Assembly: GCA_017643925.1 (NCBI GenBank)
Contig: JAEPML010000006.1
Coordinates: 124,001-188,000 of the forward strand
Origin: Roseibium sp.
GTDB taxonomy: Bacteria > Pseudomonadota > Alphaproteobacteria > Rhizobiales > Stappiaceae
Length of the DNA: 64,000 nt
Direction: 5' to 3'
The position numbers were made by a program, and so were the translations under genes. The notes beneath the pieces are model-generated. The model worked only from the letters and a program-made list of their open reading frames with translations. It was not told the DNA's origin and made no database searches. Positions 36,449 to 45,032 of the stretch are shown piece after piece (position 1 is the first letter of the stretch; each line of letters starts with the position of its first letter).

Positions 36449-37273
36449 ATGCTCACTGTCGAAACCCGCTATGCCGTCGACCCGGCAACCGCCAAGGCCC
36501 TGGATACAGATGGCCTGCGTGACCATTTCCACGCGTCAAACCTCTTTGCCGACGGCGAAATCAAGCTGGTCTATACACATTATGACCGCTTGATCCTCGG
36601 GGGGGCGGTGCCTGCTTCCCGCAAGCTGACCCTTGATGCGGTCAAGGAAGCAGGCACACCTTCCCTTCTGGACCGCCGCGAACTCGGCATTCTCAACATC
36701 GGTGATACGGGTTCCGTTTCCGTCGGCGGCGAGACTTTTGAAGTCGCGCGGGGTGATGTTCTCTACATCGGCATGGGAGCCGGACCGGTGACCTTCGAGG
36801 GAGCCGGGCGTTTCTATGTCCTGTCTGCGCCGGCGCATCGATCCTGTCCGACCAGGCTCATCAAGGTCGAAGACGCGCGGCGTGTGGAGCTTGGTTCTGC
36901 GGAAACGTCGAACGAACGCGTCATCTTGCAATTCCTCCATCCAGAGGTTGCCGAGAGCTGCCAGTTGCTGATGGGCTACACCCAGTTTGCGCCCGGTTCG
37001 GTCTGGAACACCATGCCCGCTCACGTGCATGACCGCCGGATGGAGGCTTATCTCTATTTCGACCTTGCCGACGATCAGCGTGTTTTCCACTTCATGGGGC
37101 AGCCGCAGGAAACCCGCCATCTGGTCATGGCAAATGAAGACGCGGTGATTTCACCGCCCTGGTCCATTCATTGTGGTGCAGGCACTGGCGCCTACACCTT
37201 CTGTTGGGCAATGGCAGGAGACAATGTCGACTTTACCGACATGGACATGGTCGACATGGGAGATCTTCGATGA
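36449..37273 (+). CDS. kduI: 5-keto-4-deoxyuronate isomerase
   Basis: 274 residues from the ATG at 36449 (AAGGA upstream); an in-frame TTG at 36422 overlapping kdgF is less likely. Closely matches the KduI family over its length (E. coli protein 278): YTHYDRLILGG, RRELGILNIGDTG, LSAPAHRSCPTRLIKVED, WNTMPAHVHDRRMEAYLYF, FMGQPQETRHLVM. The zinc ligands correspond to His192, His194, Glu199 and His241. It converts DKI to 2,5-diketo-3-deoxygluconate (DKII). Its stop overlaps the kduD start (ATGA). Confidence 0.96.
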   Translation: MLTVETRYAVDPATAKALDTDGLRDHFHASNLFADGEIKLVYTHYDRLILGGAVPASRKLTLDAVKEAGTPSLLDRRELGILNIGDTGSVSVGGETFEVARGDVLYIGMGAGPVTFEGAGRFYVLSAPAHRSCPTRLIKVEDARRVELGSAETSNERVILQFLHPEVAESCQLLMGYTQFAPGSVWNTMPAHVHDRRMEAYLYFDLADDQRVFHFMGQPQETRHLVMANEDAVISPPWSIHCGAGTGAYTFCWAMAGDNVDFTDMDMVDMGDLR

Positions 37274-37998
37274 ATTCCTTTTCTCTTGCAGGAAAACGGG
37301 CCCTGGTGACCGGTGCCAATACGGGTATTGGCCAGGCGGTTGCGGTCGCGATGGGTTCCGCCGGCGCAGAAGTGCTGTGTGCCGCGCGCCGGGACTGTGA
37401 CGAGACACTGTCCCTGCTCGAAAACGGGCGCCATGTGCAGTTGGACTTTTCCGATCCCATGGCCGCCGTGCCGCTGTTCCAGGATGAGCAGATCGATGTT
37501 CTCGTCAACAATGCCGGGATCATCCGCCGCAACGATGCGGTCGATTTTTCCGAGGCCGATTGGGATGACGTCATGGATGTCAACCTCAAGGCCGTGTTCT
37601 TCACCTGTCAGGCTTTCGGCAAGGCAGTGCTTGAAGCCGGTCGAACAGGGGCAATCGTCAATATTGCGTCGCTTTTGTCCTTCCAGGGGGGCATTCGCGT
37701 GCCGTCCTACACTGCGTCCAAACACGGTGTCGCCGGCATTACCAAGTTGTTGGCGAATGAATGGGCGGCGAAAGGCATAAATGTCAACGCGATCGCACCT
37801 GGCTATATCGCGACCAACAACACAGAGGCCCTGCGCAACGATCCGGAGCGCAACCGGCAGATCCTGGAACGGATCCCGGCCGGGCGCTGGGGTGAGGCAA
37901 GCGATATCGGCGAGGCGACCGTGTTCCTGTCCTCGCCGGCCGCCAGGTACATCCACGGTGCCGTGCTCAACGTCGATGGAGGCTGGCTTGCACGCTGA
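37270..37998 (+). CDS. kduD: 2-dehydro-3-deoxy-D-gluconate 5-dehydrogenase
   Basis: 242 residues. Short-chain dehydrogenase with the cofactor motif VTGANTGIGQA, NNAG, and the catalytic Ser/Tyr/Lys set in NIASLLSFQGG and SYTASKHG. KduD reduces DKII to 2-keto-3-deoxygluconate (KDG) using NADH. Overlaps kduI by 4 bp at its start and uxuB by 11 bp at its end, so translation is coupled through three genes. Confidence 0.92.
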   Translation: MNSFSLAGKRALVTGANTGIGQAVAVAMGSAGAEVLCAARRDCDETLSLLENGRHVQLDFSDPMAAVPLFQDEQIDVLVNNAGIIRRNDAVDFSEADWDDVMDVNLKAVFFTCQAFGKAVLEAGRTGAIVNIASLLSFQGGIRVPSYTASKHGVAGITKLLANEWAAKGINVNAIAPGYIATNNTEALRNDPERNRQILERIPAGRWGEASDIGEATVFLSSPAARYIHGAVLNVDGGWLAR

Positions 37999-39433
37999 AC
38001 TCCCGCGACTGAGCCGAGAAGCTCCCACCATGCCGAAGGCGGGCATTGTCCATCTGGGCCTGGCCGCCTTCTTCAGGGCGCACGGCGCGGTCTACATCGA
38101 AGAAGCCATGAAGGCATCGGGTGGCGACTGGGGTATCATCGGCATAAGCCTTCAAAGCCCGCGCATGCGCGATCAGCTTGCACCGCAGGCGTTTGTCTAT
38201 ACGGCCCAGGAGCTCGGTCCTGAGGGGGAAACGCTCAAGAAAATTGAAATCATTCAGGATGTCCTGGTGGCCCGCGAGGACCCGGACGCAGTTTTGCAGG
38301 CATTGGCCAATCCGGATGTCCGCATTGTCACGCTGACCGTTACCGAAAAGGGCTATTGCCATGATCCGGCGACGGGCGCTCTGAATACCTCGCATCCGGA
38401 CATTCGGTTCGACCTTGAAAACGAACTGCCGGTTTCGGCCCCTGGATATCTTATCCGGGCCCTGCAGCGGCGCAAGGCGGCTGGGGTGCCTCCCTTCACC
38501 GTGCTGACCTGCGACAATCTCCCGGACAATGGACGTCTCGTGAAAGGCATTGTGCTTGCCTTCGCGAAGTTGCTCGATGCTGAGCTCGCTGCCTGGATCG
38601 AAGACGAAGGCCGATTTCCAGCCACCATGGTCGATCGCATCGTGCCGGCAACGAAGCCGGAGGATATTGACGCGCTCGCGAGTTCGACCGGCCAGCTTGA
38701 TCTTGGCCCCGTATTGCATGAGCCGTTTCGACAGTGGGTGGTCGAAGACGACTTCGTACCAGCCTATGGAGCAGCTGCGCGACCGGATTTCGGTGCGGTT
38801 GGTGTCGAACTTGTCGAGAATGTCACGGCCCACGAGCACATGAAACTCAGGATGCTCAACGGCGCGCATTCCTCGCTCGCCTATCTGGGATATCTCGCCG
38901 GCCACGAGACCATCGCCGATACCGTCGCGGACCCGGTTTTCGCAACATATGTGAAAGGGCTCTGGCGCAACGAGATCCTGCCTTCCTTCAAGGCGCCGGA
39001 CGGGGTTGATATGGAAGCCTATGCGGATGCGCTCTTCTGGCGATTTGCGAACCCGGCAATCCGCCACAGAACCTGGCAGATTGCCATGGATGGCAGCCAA
39101 AAACTGCCTCAGCGACTACTTGGAACACTGCGTGACAATGTTGCCTCCGGTCGGAGTTGTCCGCGTCTGGTAACCGCTGTGGCCGCGTGGATGATCTATG
39201 TCGGCGGCACTGATCTGAACGGCAAAGACATCGATGTACGGGACCCGCTCGCAGAACGTTTGAAGTCGCTTTCATCGCATGCGGGCACCTGCACAGAAAA
39301 GGTAACTGCCCTGCTTGGTGTTGCAGACGTGTTCGACGCTGAGCTTGCCGCGCAACTCCAGACACAACTGGTCGGGGCCTATGACAGCCTGGTTGCCCAA
39401 GGTGTCAGACAAACGCTCGGGGAAATCGGATGA
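37988..39433 (+). CDS. uxuB: Fructuronate reductase (mannitol dehydrogenase family)
   Basis: 481 residues from a TTG at 37988, chosen because it has GGAGG five bases upstream and restores the family N-terminus (PRLSRE before KAGIVHLGLAAFFRAHGAVY); the first ATG at 38030 would remove it. Rossmann N-terminal domain and C-terminal catalytic domain with KLRMLNGAHSSLAYLGYLAG, matching mannitol dehydrogenase/fructuronate reductase. It reduces D-fructuronate to D-mannonate with NADH. It lies between kduD (11-bp overlap) and uxuA (4-bp overlap). Context, not sequence alone, separates fructuronate from other polyol substrates. Confidence 0.9.
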   Translation: MHAELPRLSREAPTMPKAGIVHLGLAAFFRAHGAVYIEEAMKASGGDWGIIGISLQSPRMRDQLAPQAFVYTAQELGPEGETLKKIEIIQDVLVAREDPDAVLQALANPDVRIVTLTVTEKGYCHDPATGALNTSHPDIRFDLENELPVSAPGYLIRALQRRKAAGVPPFTVLTCDNLPDNGRLVKGIVLAFAKLLDAELAAWIEDEGRFPATMVDRIVPATKPEDIDALASSTGQLDLGPVLHEPFRQWVVEDDFVPAYGAAARPDFGAVGVELVENVTAHEHMKLRMLNGAHSSLAYLGYLAGHETIADTVADPVFATYVKGLWRNEILPSFKAPDGVDMEAYADALFWRFANPAIRHRTWQIAMDGSQKLPQRLLGTLRDNVASGRSCPRLVTAVAAWMIYVGGTDLNGKDIDVRDPLAERLKSLSSHAGTCTEKVTALLGVADVFDAELAAQLQTQLVGAYDSLVAQGVRQTLGEIG

Positions 39434-40614
39434 TCGAAGGATGGCGCTGGTACGGAGACCTGGATCGGATCACCTTGCCGGAAATTGCACAAACGGGTGC
39501 GCGCTCAATCGTGACGGCCCTGCACAGTATTCCCTATGGCGAGGTATGGCCGCGCGAGGTTATTGCAGCCAGACGGAAAGAGATCGCTGGCCACGGCTTT
39601 GACTGGGCCGTTGTTGAAAGCCTGCCGGTCGATGACGCGATCAAACGCGGTGACGGCAACCTTCAGCGGCTTTTTGCCAACTATCGGCAATCGATGGCCA
39701 ACCTGGCGGCCGAGGGCATCAAGACCATCTGCTACAATTTCATGCCATTGCTCGACTGGACACGGACAGACCTCACGGCTCCGGTCCGCAACGGTGGCAC
39801 GTGTCTGCGGTTTTCGATCGACAAGATGGCCGCGCTGGAACTGTTCATGCTCGAGCGTCCCGGTGCAGCAAGCGACTATTGCGCGGAGGTTGCTGCTGCT
39901 GCAAAGGACTGGTTTGATACTGCGACTTCCGACGACCGCCAGGCTCTGGTCACGGCAATCATGGCGGGTTTGCCGGGTGCGTTCCCGCGATACGACGTCG
40001 ACGGGCTCAAAGGAGCCCTCAGACCCTACCAGCATCTTGATCGCGCAACCCTTCGGCAGAACTACAAACGGTTTCTGGAAGAGGTCGTGCCGACGGCAGA
40101 GGAACTCGGTCTGCAGTTGGCGGTTCATCCCGACGACCCGCCGCGAGACCTGCTTGGTCTGCCGCGCATCGTGACCGACAAAGCGGATATCGAGTGGATC
40201 CTGTCGGCACTTGAGAGCCCTGCAAATGGTCTGACCCTGTGCACCGGGTCCCTGGGCGCTAACCCCGGGAACGATCTGCTAGAGATTGCGCAGGCATTTG
40301 CGGACAAGATCCCGTTCGCACATCTCAGAAATGTTCGAAAGGATCCCGACGGGTCCTTCGAAGAGGCGGCGCATCTTGAGGGGGATACGGATCTTGCACG
40401 CGTGGTCGATATTCTTCTGCGCGAAGAACAGCGCCGCAGGGCAAGTGGTCGGGTTCACCATGAAATCGTGTTCAGACCCGATCATGGTCATGAGTTGCTT
40501 GACGACAGAAACAAGGGAACCCATCCCGGCTACCCGCTGGTTGGCAGAATGCGCGGCCTGGCCGAACTGCGAGGTGTCATTGCCGGGTTGGCGTGCCGCA
40601 GGGCCGCCGCCTGA
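39430..40614 (+). CDS. uxuA: Mannonate dehydratase
   Basis: 394 residues, TIM-barrel UxuA family: WRWYGDLDRITLPEIAQTGA, CYNFMPLLDWTRTDL, LAVHPDDPPRDLLGLPRIV, LCTGSLGANPGNDL, HLRNV and FRPDHGHELLDD. It dehydrates D-mannonate to KDG. Last gene of the uronate operon; the start overlaps the uxuB stop. KDG kinase and KDPG aldolase needed to finish the pathway are not in the window. Confidence 0.96.
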   Translation: MIEGWRWYGDLDRITLPEIAQTGARSIVTALHSIPYGEVWPREVIAARRKEIAGHGFDWAVVESLPVDDAIKRGDGNLQRLFANYRQSMANLAAEGIKTICYNFMPLLDWTRTDLTAPVRNGGTCLRFSIDKMAALELFMLERPGAASDYCAEVAAAAKDWFDTATSDDRQALVTAIMAGLPGAFPRYDVDGLKGALRPYQHLDRATLRQNYKRFLEEVVPTAEELGLQLAVHPDDPPRDLLGLPRIVTDKADIEWILSALESPANGLTLCTGSLGANPGNDLLEIAQAFADKIPFAHLRNVRKDPDGSFEEAAHLEGDTDLARVVDILLREEQRRRASGRVHHEIVFRPDHGHELLDDRNKGTHPGYPLVGRMRGLAELRGVIAGLACRRAAA

Positions 40615-40668
40615 CGCCTCGATCAGCTGCGCAGTTTTGACAAGATTGCCGACGTTTGTTCTAAAGTC

Positions 40669-40690
40669 CGGGCGCGCTTGCCGGCGCCCG
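40669..40690 (+). terminator. Possible hairpin after the uronate operon
   Basis: CGGGCGC / GCGCCCG, a 7-bp stem with an 8-base loop, 55 bp after uxuA and 20 bp before the next start. No T-run follows, so it may equally be a leader hairpin of the regulator gene. Confidence 0.3.
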
Positions 40691-40709
40691 TGACCCATGA
40701 GGACGATCA

Positions 40710-42110
40710 ATGACTTCGGCATCTGTGGATTCGCAGGTCAATATCACGCCCTTGCTCAAGGCACTCGGGCATTTCCAGGAAGTCAGTGAAGGCGCAATCG
40801 CTGTCGATCGGGACGGGCGGATTACCTGGATCAACGACAAGTATGTCGATCTGCTGAGGTCCGAAGGTGAGGAGCCGAAGATCGGCAGCCAGATCGAGAC
40901 CCATATTCCCAATTCCAAACTTCCCGAAGTCGCTCAGACCGGTGAAGCCATCCTCCTGGACATCATGAAACTGGGCTCCCGGCGTTTTGTCGTTTGCCGA
41001 CTTCCCCTGGACGATGACGCGGGCAACCTGATCGGGGCCGTCGGCTTTGTGTTCTTTGGTGATGTCGGAGAATTGGCGCCCCTGGTAAAGAAGTTGAGCG
41101 AGCTGGAATCCGAAGTGGAAGCCGGGCGCAGGGAATTGGCGAGGATGCGCCGCGCAAGGTTCTATCTGTCGAGCTATGTCGGGACGAGCAAATCTGTTCA
41201 AACCCTTCGGCAGCGGGCGCGACTGATTGCCAAGCGGGAAAGTCCGGTTCTGATCAGCGGTGAAACCGGTGTCGGCAAGGAATTGCTGGCGCATGGGATC
41301 CACCTGGCCTCGAACCGAGCCGCCGGTCCCTTCGTTGCGATCAATGTCGCGTCGATCCCTGAAGAGCGCATGGAAGTGGAGTTCTTCGGCCAGGTGGAGA
41401 CGGACAGCTCCGGACGGGAAACGGTCCAGCCCGGAAAATTCGCGATGACCGACGGCGGAACGCTTTTGCTGGATGAGATTGGAAACATGCCACTGGCCAT
41501 CCAGGCCAAACTTCTGCGTTCATTGGAAGACGGAGTGATTGAACCGGTCGGCTCAAGAGAGGTCGGATCAGCCAGCGTCCGCATCATTGCGACGACGAGC
41601 ATGAACCTGGAAAAGATGGTTGCCGACGGGCGGTTCCGCGAAGATCTATATTACCGTCTTGCCGTGCTTCCCATCGTCGTCCCACCTCTGCGGACCCGCG
41701 TGGAAGATCTTGAAAGCCTGGTCGACATGGTGCTGGATTCGCTTGCCGACGACAGCGGCTCTCCTTCGGTTTCCGAAGAAGCCATGCAGATGCTGAGATC
41801 CCACACCTGGCCCGGTAATGTCCGTGAACTCAAGAACGTTCTTGAGCGCGCATGTCTTGAGACCGACGGCGAAGTAATCGGCGCGCGCGAAATCGCGCTT
41901 GCCCTGCAAAGCCCGGTAACAGGTGCTGTCTCGGGGGCCGACCCGTTGGCTTTACCGCTCGCAGATACGTTGCGTCGTGCTGAAAAGATGGCATTGGTAG
42001 ATGCTCTTCTGCGATGCAAGGGTAACCGCGACGAGGCAGCGCTCCTTCTCGGTATTTCCCGATCCAGCCTCTACAACAAGCTCAAGTCGCTTGGTGTAGA
42101 AGATATCTGA
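40710..42110 (+). CDS. PAS-AAA+ (sigma54-activator-like)-Fis regulator lacking GAFTGA
   Basis: 466 residues. PAS sensor (about 22-115, EGAIAVDRDGRITWINDKYV), short coiled-coil linker, AAA+ domain with Walker A GETGVGKE (184-191), Walker B LLLDEIG (252-258), and the sensor segment TTSMNLEKMVADGRFREDLYYRL. A C-terminal Fis-type helix-turn-helix (CKGNRDEAALLLGISRSSLY) follows. In sigma54 activators the loop after FFG reads HEKGAFTGA; here it is QVETDSSGRETVQPGKF, so contact with sigma54 is unlikely. It may act like TyrR, a family member that works with sigma70. It lies 131 bp... upstream of an intergenic palindrome and precedes the oxidoreductase operon, its probable target. Confidence 0.9.
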   Translation: MTSASVDSQVNITPLLKALGHFQEVSEGAIAVDRDGRITWINDKYVDLLRSEGEEPKIGSQIETHIPNSKLPEVAQTGEAILLDIMKLGSRRFVVCRLPLDDDAGNLIGAVGFVFFGDVGELAPLVKKLSELESEVEAGRRELARMRRARFYLSSYVGTSKSVQTLRQRARLIAKRESPVLISGETGVGKELLAHGIHLASNRAAGPFVAINVASIPEERMEVEFFGQVETDSSGRETVQPGKFAMTDGGTLLLDEIGNMPLAIQAKLLRSLEDGVIEPVGSREVGSASVRIIATTSMNLEKMVADGRFREDLYYRLAVLPIVVPPLRTRVEDLESLVDMVLDSLADDSGSPSVSEEAMQMLRSHTWPGNVRELKNVLERACLETDGEVIGAREIALALQSPVTGAVSGADPLALPLADTLRRAEKMALVDALLRCKGNRDEAALLLGISRSSLYNKLKSLGVEDI

Positions 42111-42456
42111 CACCGCAAGCTGGATTACAGTCCAGAATTCTGGACTTTCTTCAATTGCCTGAAATGTATCATGTTTTTCTTCCAGGCCTGGTCTGGAATG
42201 CAAGATGCTGGACCGGTGTCTCAACCTCGGAAGAGTAAAATGCTGCGATTGCGAGCGCATTTGCTGCAATGCAATTGACGATCGATTTTTCCTGTTCCTA
42301 GGATCTGGCAACCGACGATGGTCCGCACCGCTGCAAGAAGCCGTTCAACAAGAGACGGAGCCAGTGCCCACGGGTCTTTGGTGAATACCGAGCGGTGCTT
42401 TCGACGCGATCGCCTCGACGACATGGCCGCAGGGAGAAATGTCAAATGGGGGAGAT
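42111..42456. other. Intergenic region between regulator and small helical protein
   Basis: About 345 bp. It holds a perfect 18-bp palindrome near the left end (listed separately). The rest shows no gene; short minus-strand frames crossing it are shadows of the downstream coding sequence. Confidence 0.5.
42129..42150 (+). terminator. 18-bp perfect palindrome with T-rich tail
   Basis: AGTCCAGAATTCTGGACT (42129-42146) is perfectly self-complementary and is followed by TTCTTC, 19 bp after the regulator stop. It fits an intrinsic terminator with a tight loop, or a dyad operator for the neighbouring regulator. Confidence 0.5.
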
Positions 42457-43029
42457 ATGACGGACACGGTTGTTGAGACACCGGCAGTGGACTGGCTCCG
42501 CGCCAGGATTGACGAAACGGACACGGTTCTGGCCACCGTTGAAGCCAATAGCTCAACGTTTGACACTGCCTTGCGCAGCGGTGCGCGGGAGTGCTTCGAA
42601 GAAGCAGCAGCTGTTCGGGTGGAGTTGGGCAAGGCGCTTCAGAAAACCTTCGACCGAAACCGGATGGCCTTTCCCGGGCTCGGCGAAACACTTGAGCCAA
42701 TGTGGTCCGAAATTGAAAAGTCGGTCAACGAGTGGTCCGACATCTGTTCCACCCAGGAAGAACTGGCCGAAGCCCAGTTGAATTCGCTCACCACCGACTG
42801 GGATCAGCTTCTTGATGAGTATCGGATCTCGGTCAGCGACCCGATGCTTCGGACCCGGGACCAGGTGATCGATCACATGAAAGAGACCGAGCGTCAGATG
42901 ACCCGGTTCCAGTTGATGTTGGCTTCGGTAGAAGAAGCGCAATGGAGTTTCCTGAACCAGGTGATGGTCCAGTCCCGCAAGCTCGTGGACGCAGCCTCGC
43001 TCCACTACAGATCGCTGTCGCGCGGTTAA
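42457..43029 (+). CDS. Uncharacterised helical protein
   Basis: 190 residues from the ATG at 42457 (GGGGGAG upstream; another in-frame ATG at 42439 has a ribosome site too close). Composition is acidic and strongly helical, with long amphipathic stretches (RARIDETDTVLATVEANSS, WSEIEKSVNEWSDICSTQEE, MKETERQMTRFQLMLASVEE), no cysteine motif, no signal and no membrane segment. Superficially phasin-like, but I do not recognise the family. It sits between the PAS-AAA+ regulator and the oxidoreductase operon; a link to that enzyme is only positional. Confidence 0.65.
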   Translation: MTDTVVETPAVDWLRARIDETDTVLATVEANSSTFDTALRSGARECFEEAAAVRVELGKALQKTFDRNRMAFPGLGETLEPMWSEIEKSVNEWSDICSTQEELAEAQLNSLTTDWDQLLDEYRISVSDPMLRTRDQVIDHMKETERQMTRFQLMLASVEEAQWSFLNQVMVQSRKLVDAASLHYRSLSRG

Positions 43030-43168
43030 ACAGCCTGCCAATACGGTTTCCGGGAGCTGAAGGCTCTCCTGTCGCGGATTGCCTCTCGAGGCAGCCGAAC
43101 ACTCGGGTTTTTGTGTTTCTCTACGGCAAGTCCGTCGGAAAAAAGGCACTTTTTTTGAGCTGAAGACT

Positions 43169-43184
43169 TTACAACCCGGTGTAA
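43169..43184. promoter_or_regulatory. Inverted repeat in the oxidoreductase promoter region
   Basis: TTACA-N6-TGTAA is a perfect dyad 58 bp before the TTG start at 43242. The overlapping TTTACA (43168-43173) can serve as -35 with a weak AT-rich -10 at about 43191. A second half-symmetric GTATAC/GTACAC pair follows near 43198-43212. Candidate site for the PAS-AAA+ regulator. Confidence 0.35.
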
Positions 43185-43241
43185 CTTAAAATTCTATGTA
43201 TACAGTCGTACACTGATCTACCGGCTTGAGAGGAGGCTGGT

Positions 43242-45032
43242 TTGAAACCGACCGATACCAGCGACCCTGAATACTTTCACAGGGTTGTCGACTGTCAGTA
43301 CGCCTGTCCGGCACATACCCCGGTTCCGGAATACATCCGACTGATTGCCCAGCAACGTTACACCGATGCCTACCTGATCAACTGGGAAAGCAATGTCTTT
43401 CCCGGCGTGCTTGGGCGGACATGTGACCGGCCCTGTGAACCGGCTTGCCGGCGTGGCCGCGTTGAGGAGGAACCGGTGGCGATCTGCCGCTTGAAGCGTG
43501 TTGCTGCCGACCACAAGGATGACGTCCGGGACAGGCTGCCCAAGGCTGGAAAGCCAAATGGCCGAAAGATAGCGTTGATCGGAGGCGGACCCGCCTCCCT
43601 GACCGTGGCACGTGACCTGGCACCCCTGGGCTATGAGATGCATCTCTTTGATGCTCAGGCGAAGGGTGGGGGGTTCATGCGCTCCGAAATCCCGTCCTTT
43701 CGATTGCCGGAAACGGTCCTCGACGAGGAAGTCGGCTACGTGCTGGATCTGGGGATCAAGGCCACGTTCGATACCTATGTCGACAGTCTCCAGAGCATTC
43801 TGGATCAGGACTATGATGCGGTTTTCGTCGGGACCGGTGCGCCGCGCGGGCGTGATCTGCCCAACCTTCCAGGACGTGCGGATGCCGATGCCAATATCCA
43901 TATCGGATTGGACTGGCTCGCGAATGTTGCCTTTGAACATGTGAAGAAAATCGGCAAACGGGTCATTGTCCTTGGTGGTGGCAACACCGCCATGGATTGC
44001 TGCCGCACTTCCCGCCGCCTGGGTGGTGAAGATGTCAAGGTGATCGTTCGTTCGCCCTTTGCCGACATGAAGGCCTCCGATTGGGAAAAGGAAGATGCCA
44101 TTCATGAAGGCATTCCGATCCTCGACAATCATGTCCCCAAGGAGTTCGTGGTCGAGGACGGCAAGCTTGCCGGCATGCGGTTCGAGAAGGTTGAGGCGAT
44201 CTACCACGAAGATGGACGCAGGGAACTTGTGCCAACGGGTGAAGACCTTGTCTTCGTGCCGTGTGACGATGTCTTGATTGCAATTGGCCAGGAAAATGCG
44301 TTTCCGTGGATCGAGCCGACCACTGGCGTCAATTTTTCCAGCAAGGGTCTGCCCGTCCTCGATCCGTTGACGCTGCAGTCGACGTGCCCGAATGTCTTCT
44401 TCGGCGGTGATGCGGCTTTCGGTCCGGAGAACATCATCACGGCGGTGGCGCATGGTCACAAGGCGGCTGTCTCCATCGACCTTTTCTGCTCGGATGTGGA
44501 CCTGAAAATGCGGCCGGCGCCACATGTGACGCTGATCAGTCAGAAGATGGGGATCCACGAATGGAGCTACGACAGCGAACCGGTCGATGACAAACGCGAA
44601 GCGGTGCCGCTGGTCGCACTGGAAAAGGCCCTGAAGGACAGGTCGCTGGAAGTGGAGCTCGGGTTCGATCTCGAAACGGCGTTTCAGCAGGCCGAGCGTT
44701 GCCTCAATTGCGACGCGCAGACGGTTTTCATGCCGGGCAATTGCATTGAGTGTGACGCCTGCACCGACATCTGCCCGACCACCTGTATCAGCTTTGTCGA
44801 GAACGCACCCGAACCGGAACTCCGGCAGAAGCTGCTGGTGCCAGCCACCAATGAGGAACAACCGATCTACGTTTCGGAAAAACTGCCGACGGGCAAGGTG
44901 CTGGTGAAGGACGAGGACGTCTGTCTGCATTGCGGGCTGTGCGCAGAACGCTGCCCGACCGCGGCTTGGGACATGCAGATGTTCTTCTACAATACGGCCA
45001 AGGCGGCACCCATCCTGGGAGAGGCGACATGA
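43242..45032 (+). CDS. GltD-like FAD oxidoreductase fused to 4Fe-4S ferredoxin domain, partner of 2-oxoacid oxidoreductase
   Basis: 596 residues from a TTG with GAGGAGG upstream. The N-terminal GltD-type cluster-binding domain has CQYACPAHTPVPEYI and GRTCDRPCEPACRRG. Two Rossmann FAD/NAD(P) domains follow (ALIGGGPASLTVARDLA near 113 and VIVLGGGNTAMDC near 245). The C-terminus carries CIECDACTDICPTTCI and CLHCGLCAERCPTAAW, two [4Fe-4S] ferredoxin motifs. It probably shuttles electrons between NAD(P)H and the thiamine enzyme encoded by the next two genes. Start and stop couple it to them (4-bp overlap downstream). Confidence 0.9.
   Translation: MKPTDTSDPEYFHRVVDCQYACPAHTPVPEYIRLIAQQRYTDAYLINWESNVFPGVLGRTCDRPCEPACRRGRVEEEPVAICRLKRVAADHKDDVRDRLPKAGKPNGRKIALIGGGPASLTVARDLAPLGYEMHLFDAQAKGGGFMRSEIPSFRLPETVLDEEVGYVLDLGIKATFDTYVDSLQSILDQDYDAVFVGTGAPRGRDLPNLPGRADADANIHIGLDWLANVAFEHVKKIGKRVIVLGGGNTAMDCCRTSRRLGGEDVKVIVRSPFADMKASDWEKEDAIHEGIPILDNHVPKEFVVEDGKLAGMRFEKVEAIYHEDGRRELVPTGEDLVFVPCDDVLIAIGQENAFPWIEPTTGVNFSSKGLPVLDPLTLQSTCPNVFFGGDAAFGPENIITAVAHGHKAAVSIDLFCSDVDLKMRPAPHVTLISQKMGIHEWSYDSEPVDDKREAVPLVALEKALKDRSLEVELGFDLETAFQQAERCLNCDAQTVFMPGNCIECDACTDICPTTCISFVENAPEPELRQKLLVPATNEEQPIYVSEKLPTGKVLVKDEDVCLHCGLCAERCPTAAWDMQMFFYNTAKAAPILGEAT

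Noticed and set aside
37967..39100. 377-codon minus-strand open frame
   Set aside because: Shadow of uxuB; no family features and the sense gene is well supported.
43169..43184. TyrR box in the oxidoreductase promoter
   Set aside because: Half-sites are TTACA-N6-TGTAA, the reverse orientation of TGTAAA-N6-TTTACA, so only a generic inverted repeat is reported.
43218..44930. 570-codon minus-strand open frame
   Set aside because: It is the antisense shadow of the GltD-like gene, which has clear FAD and Fe-S motifs and strong ribosome site.
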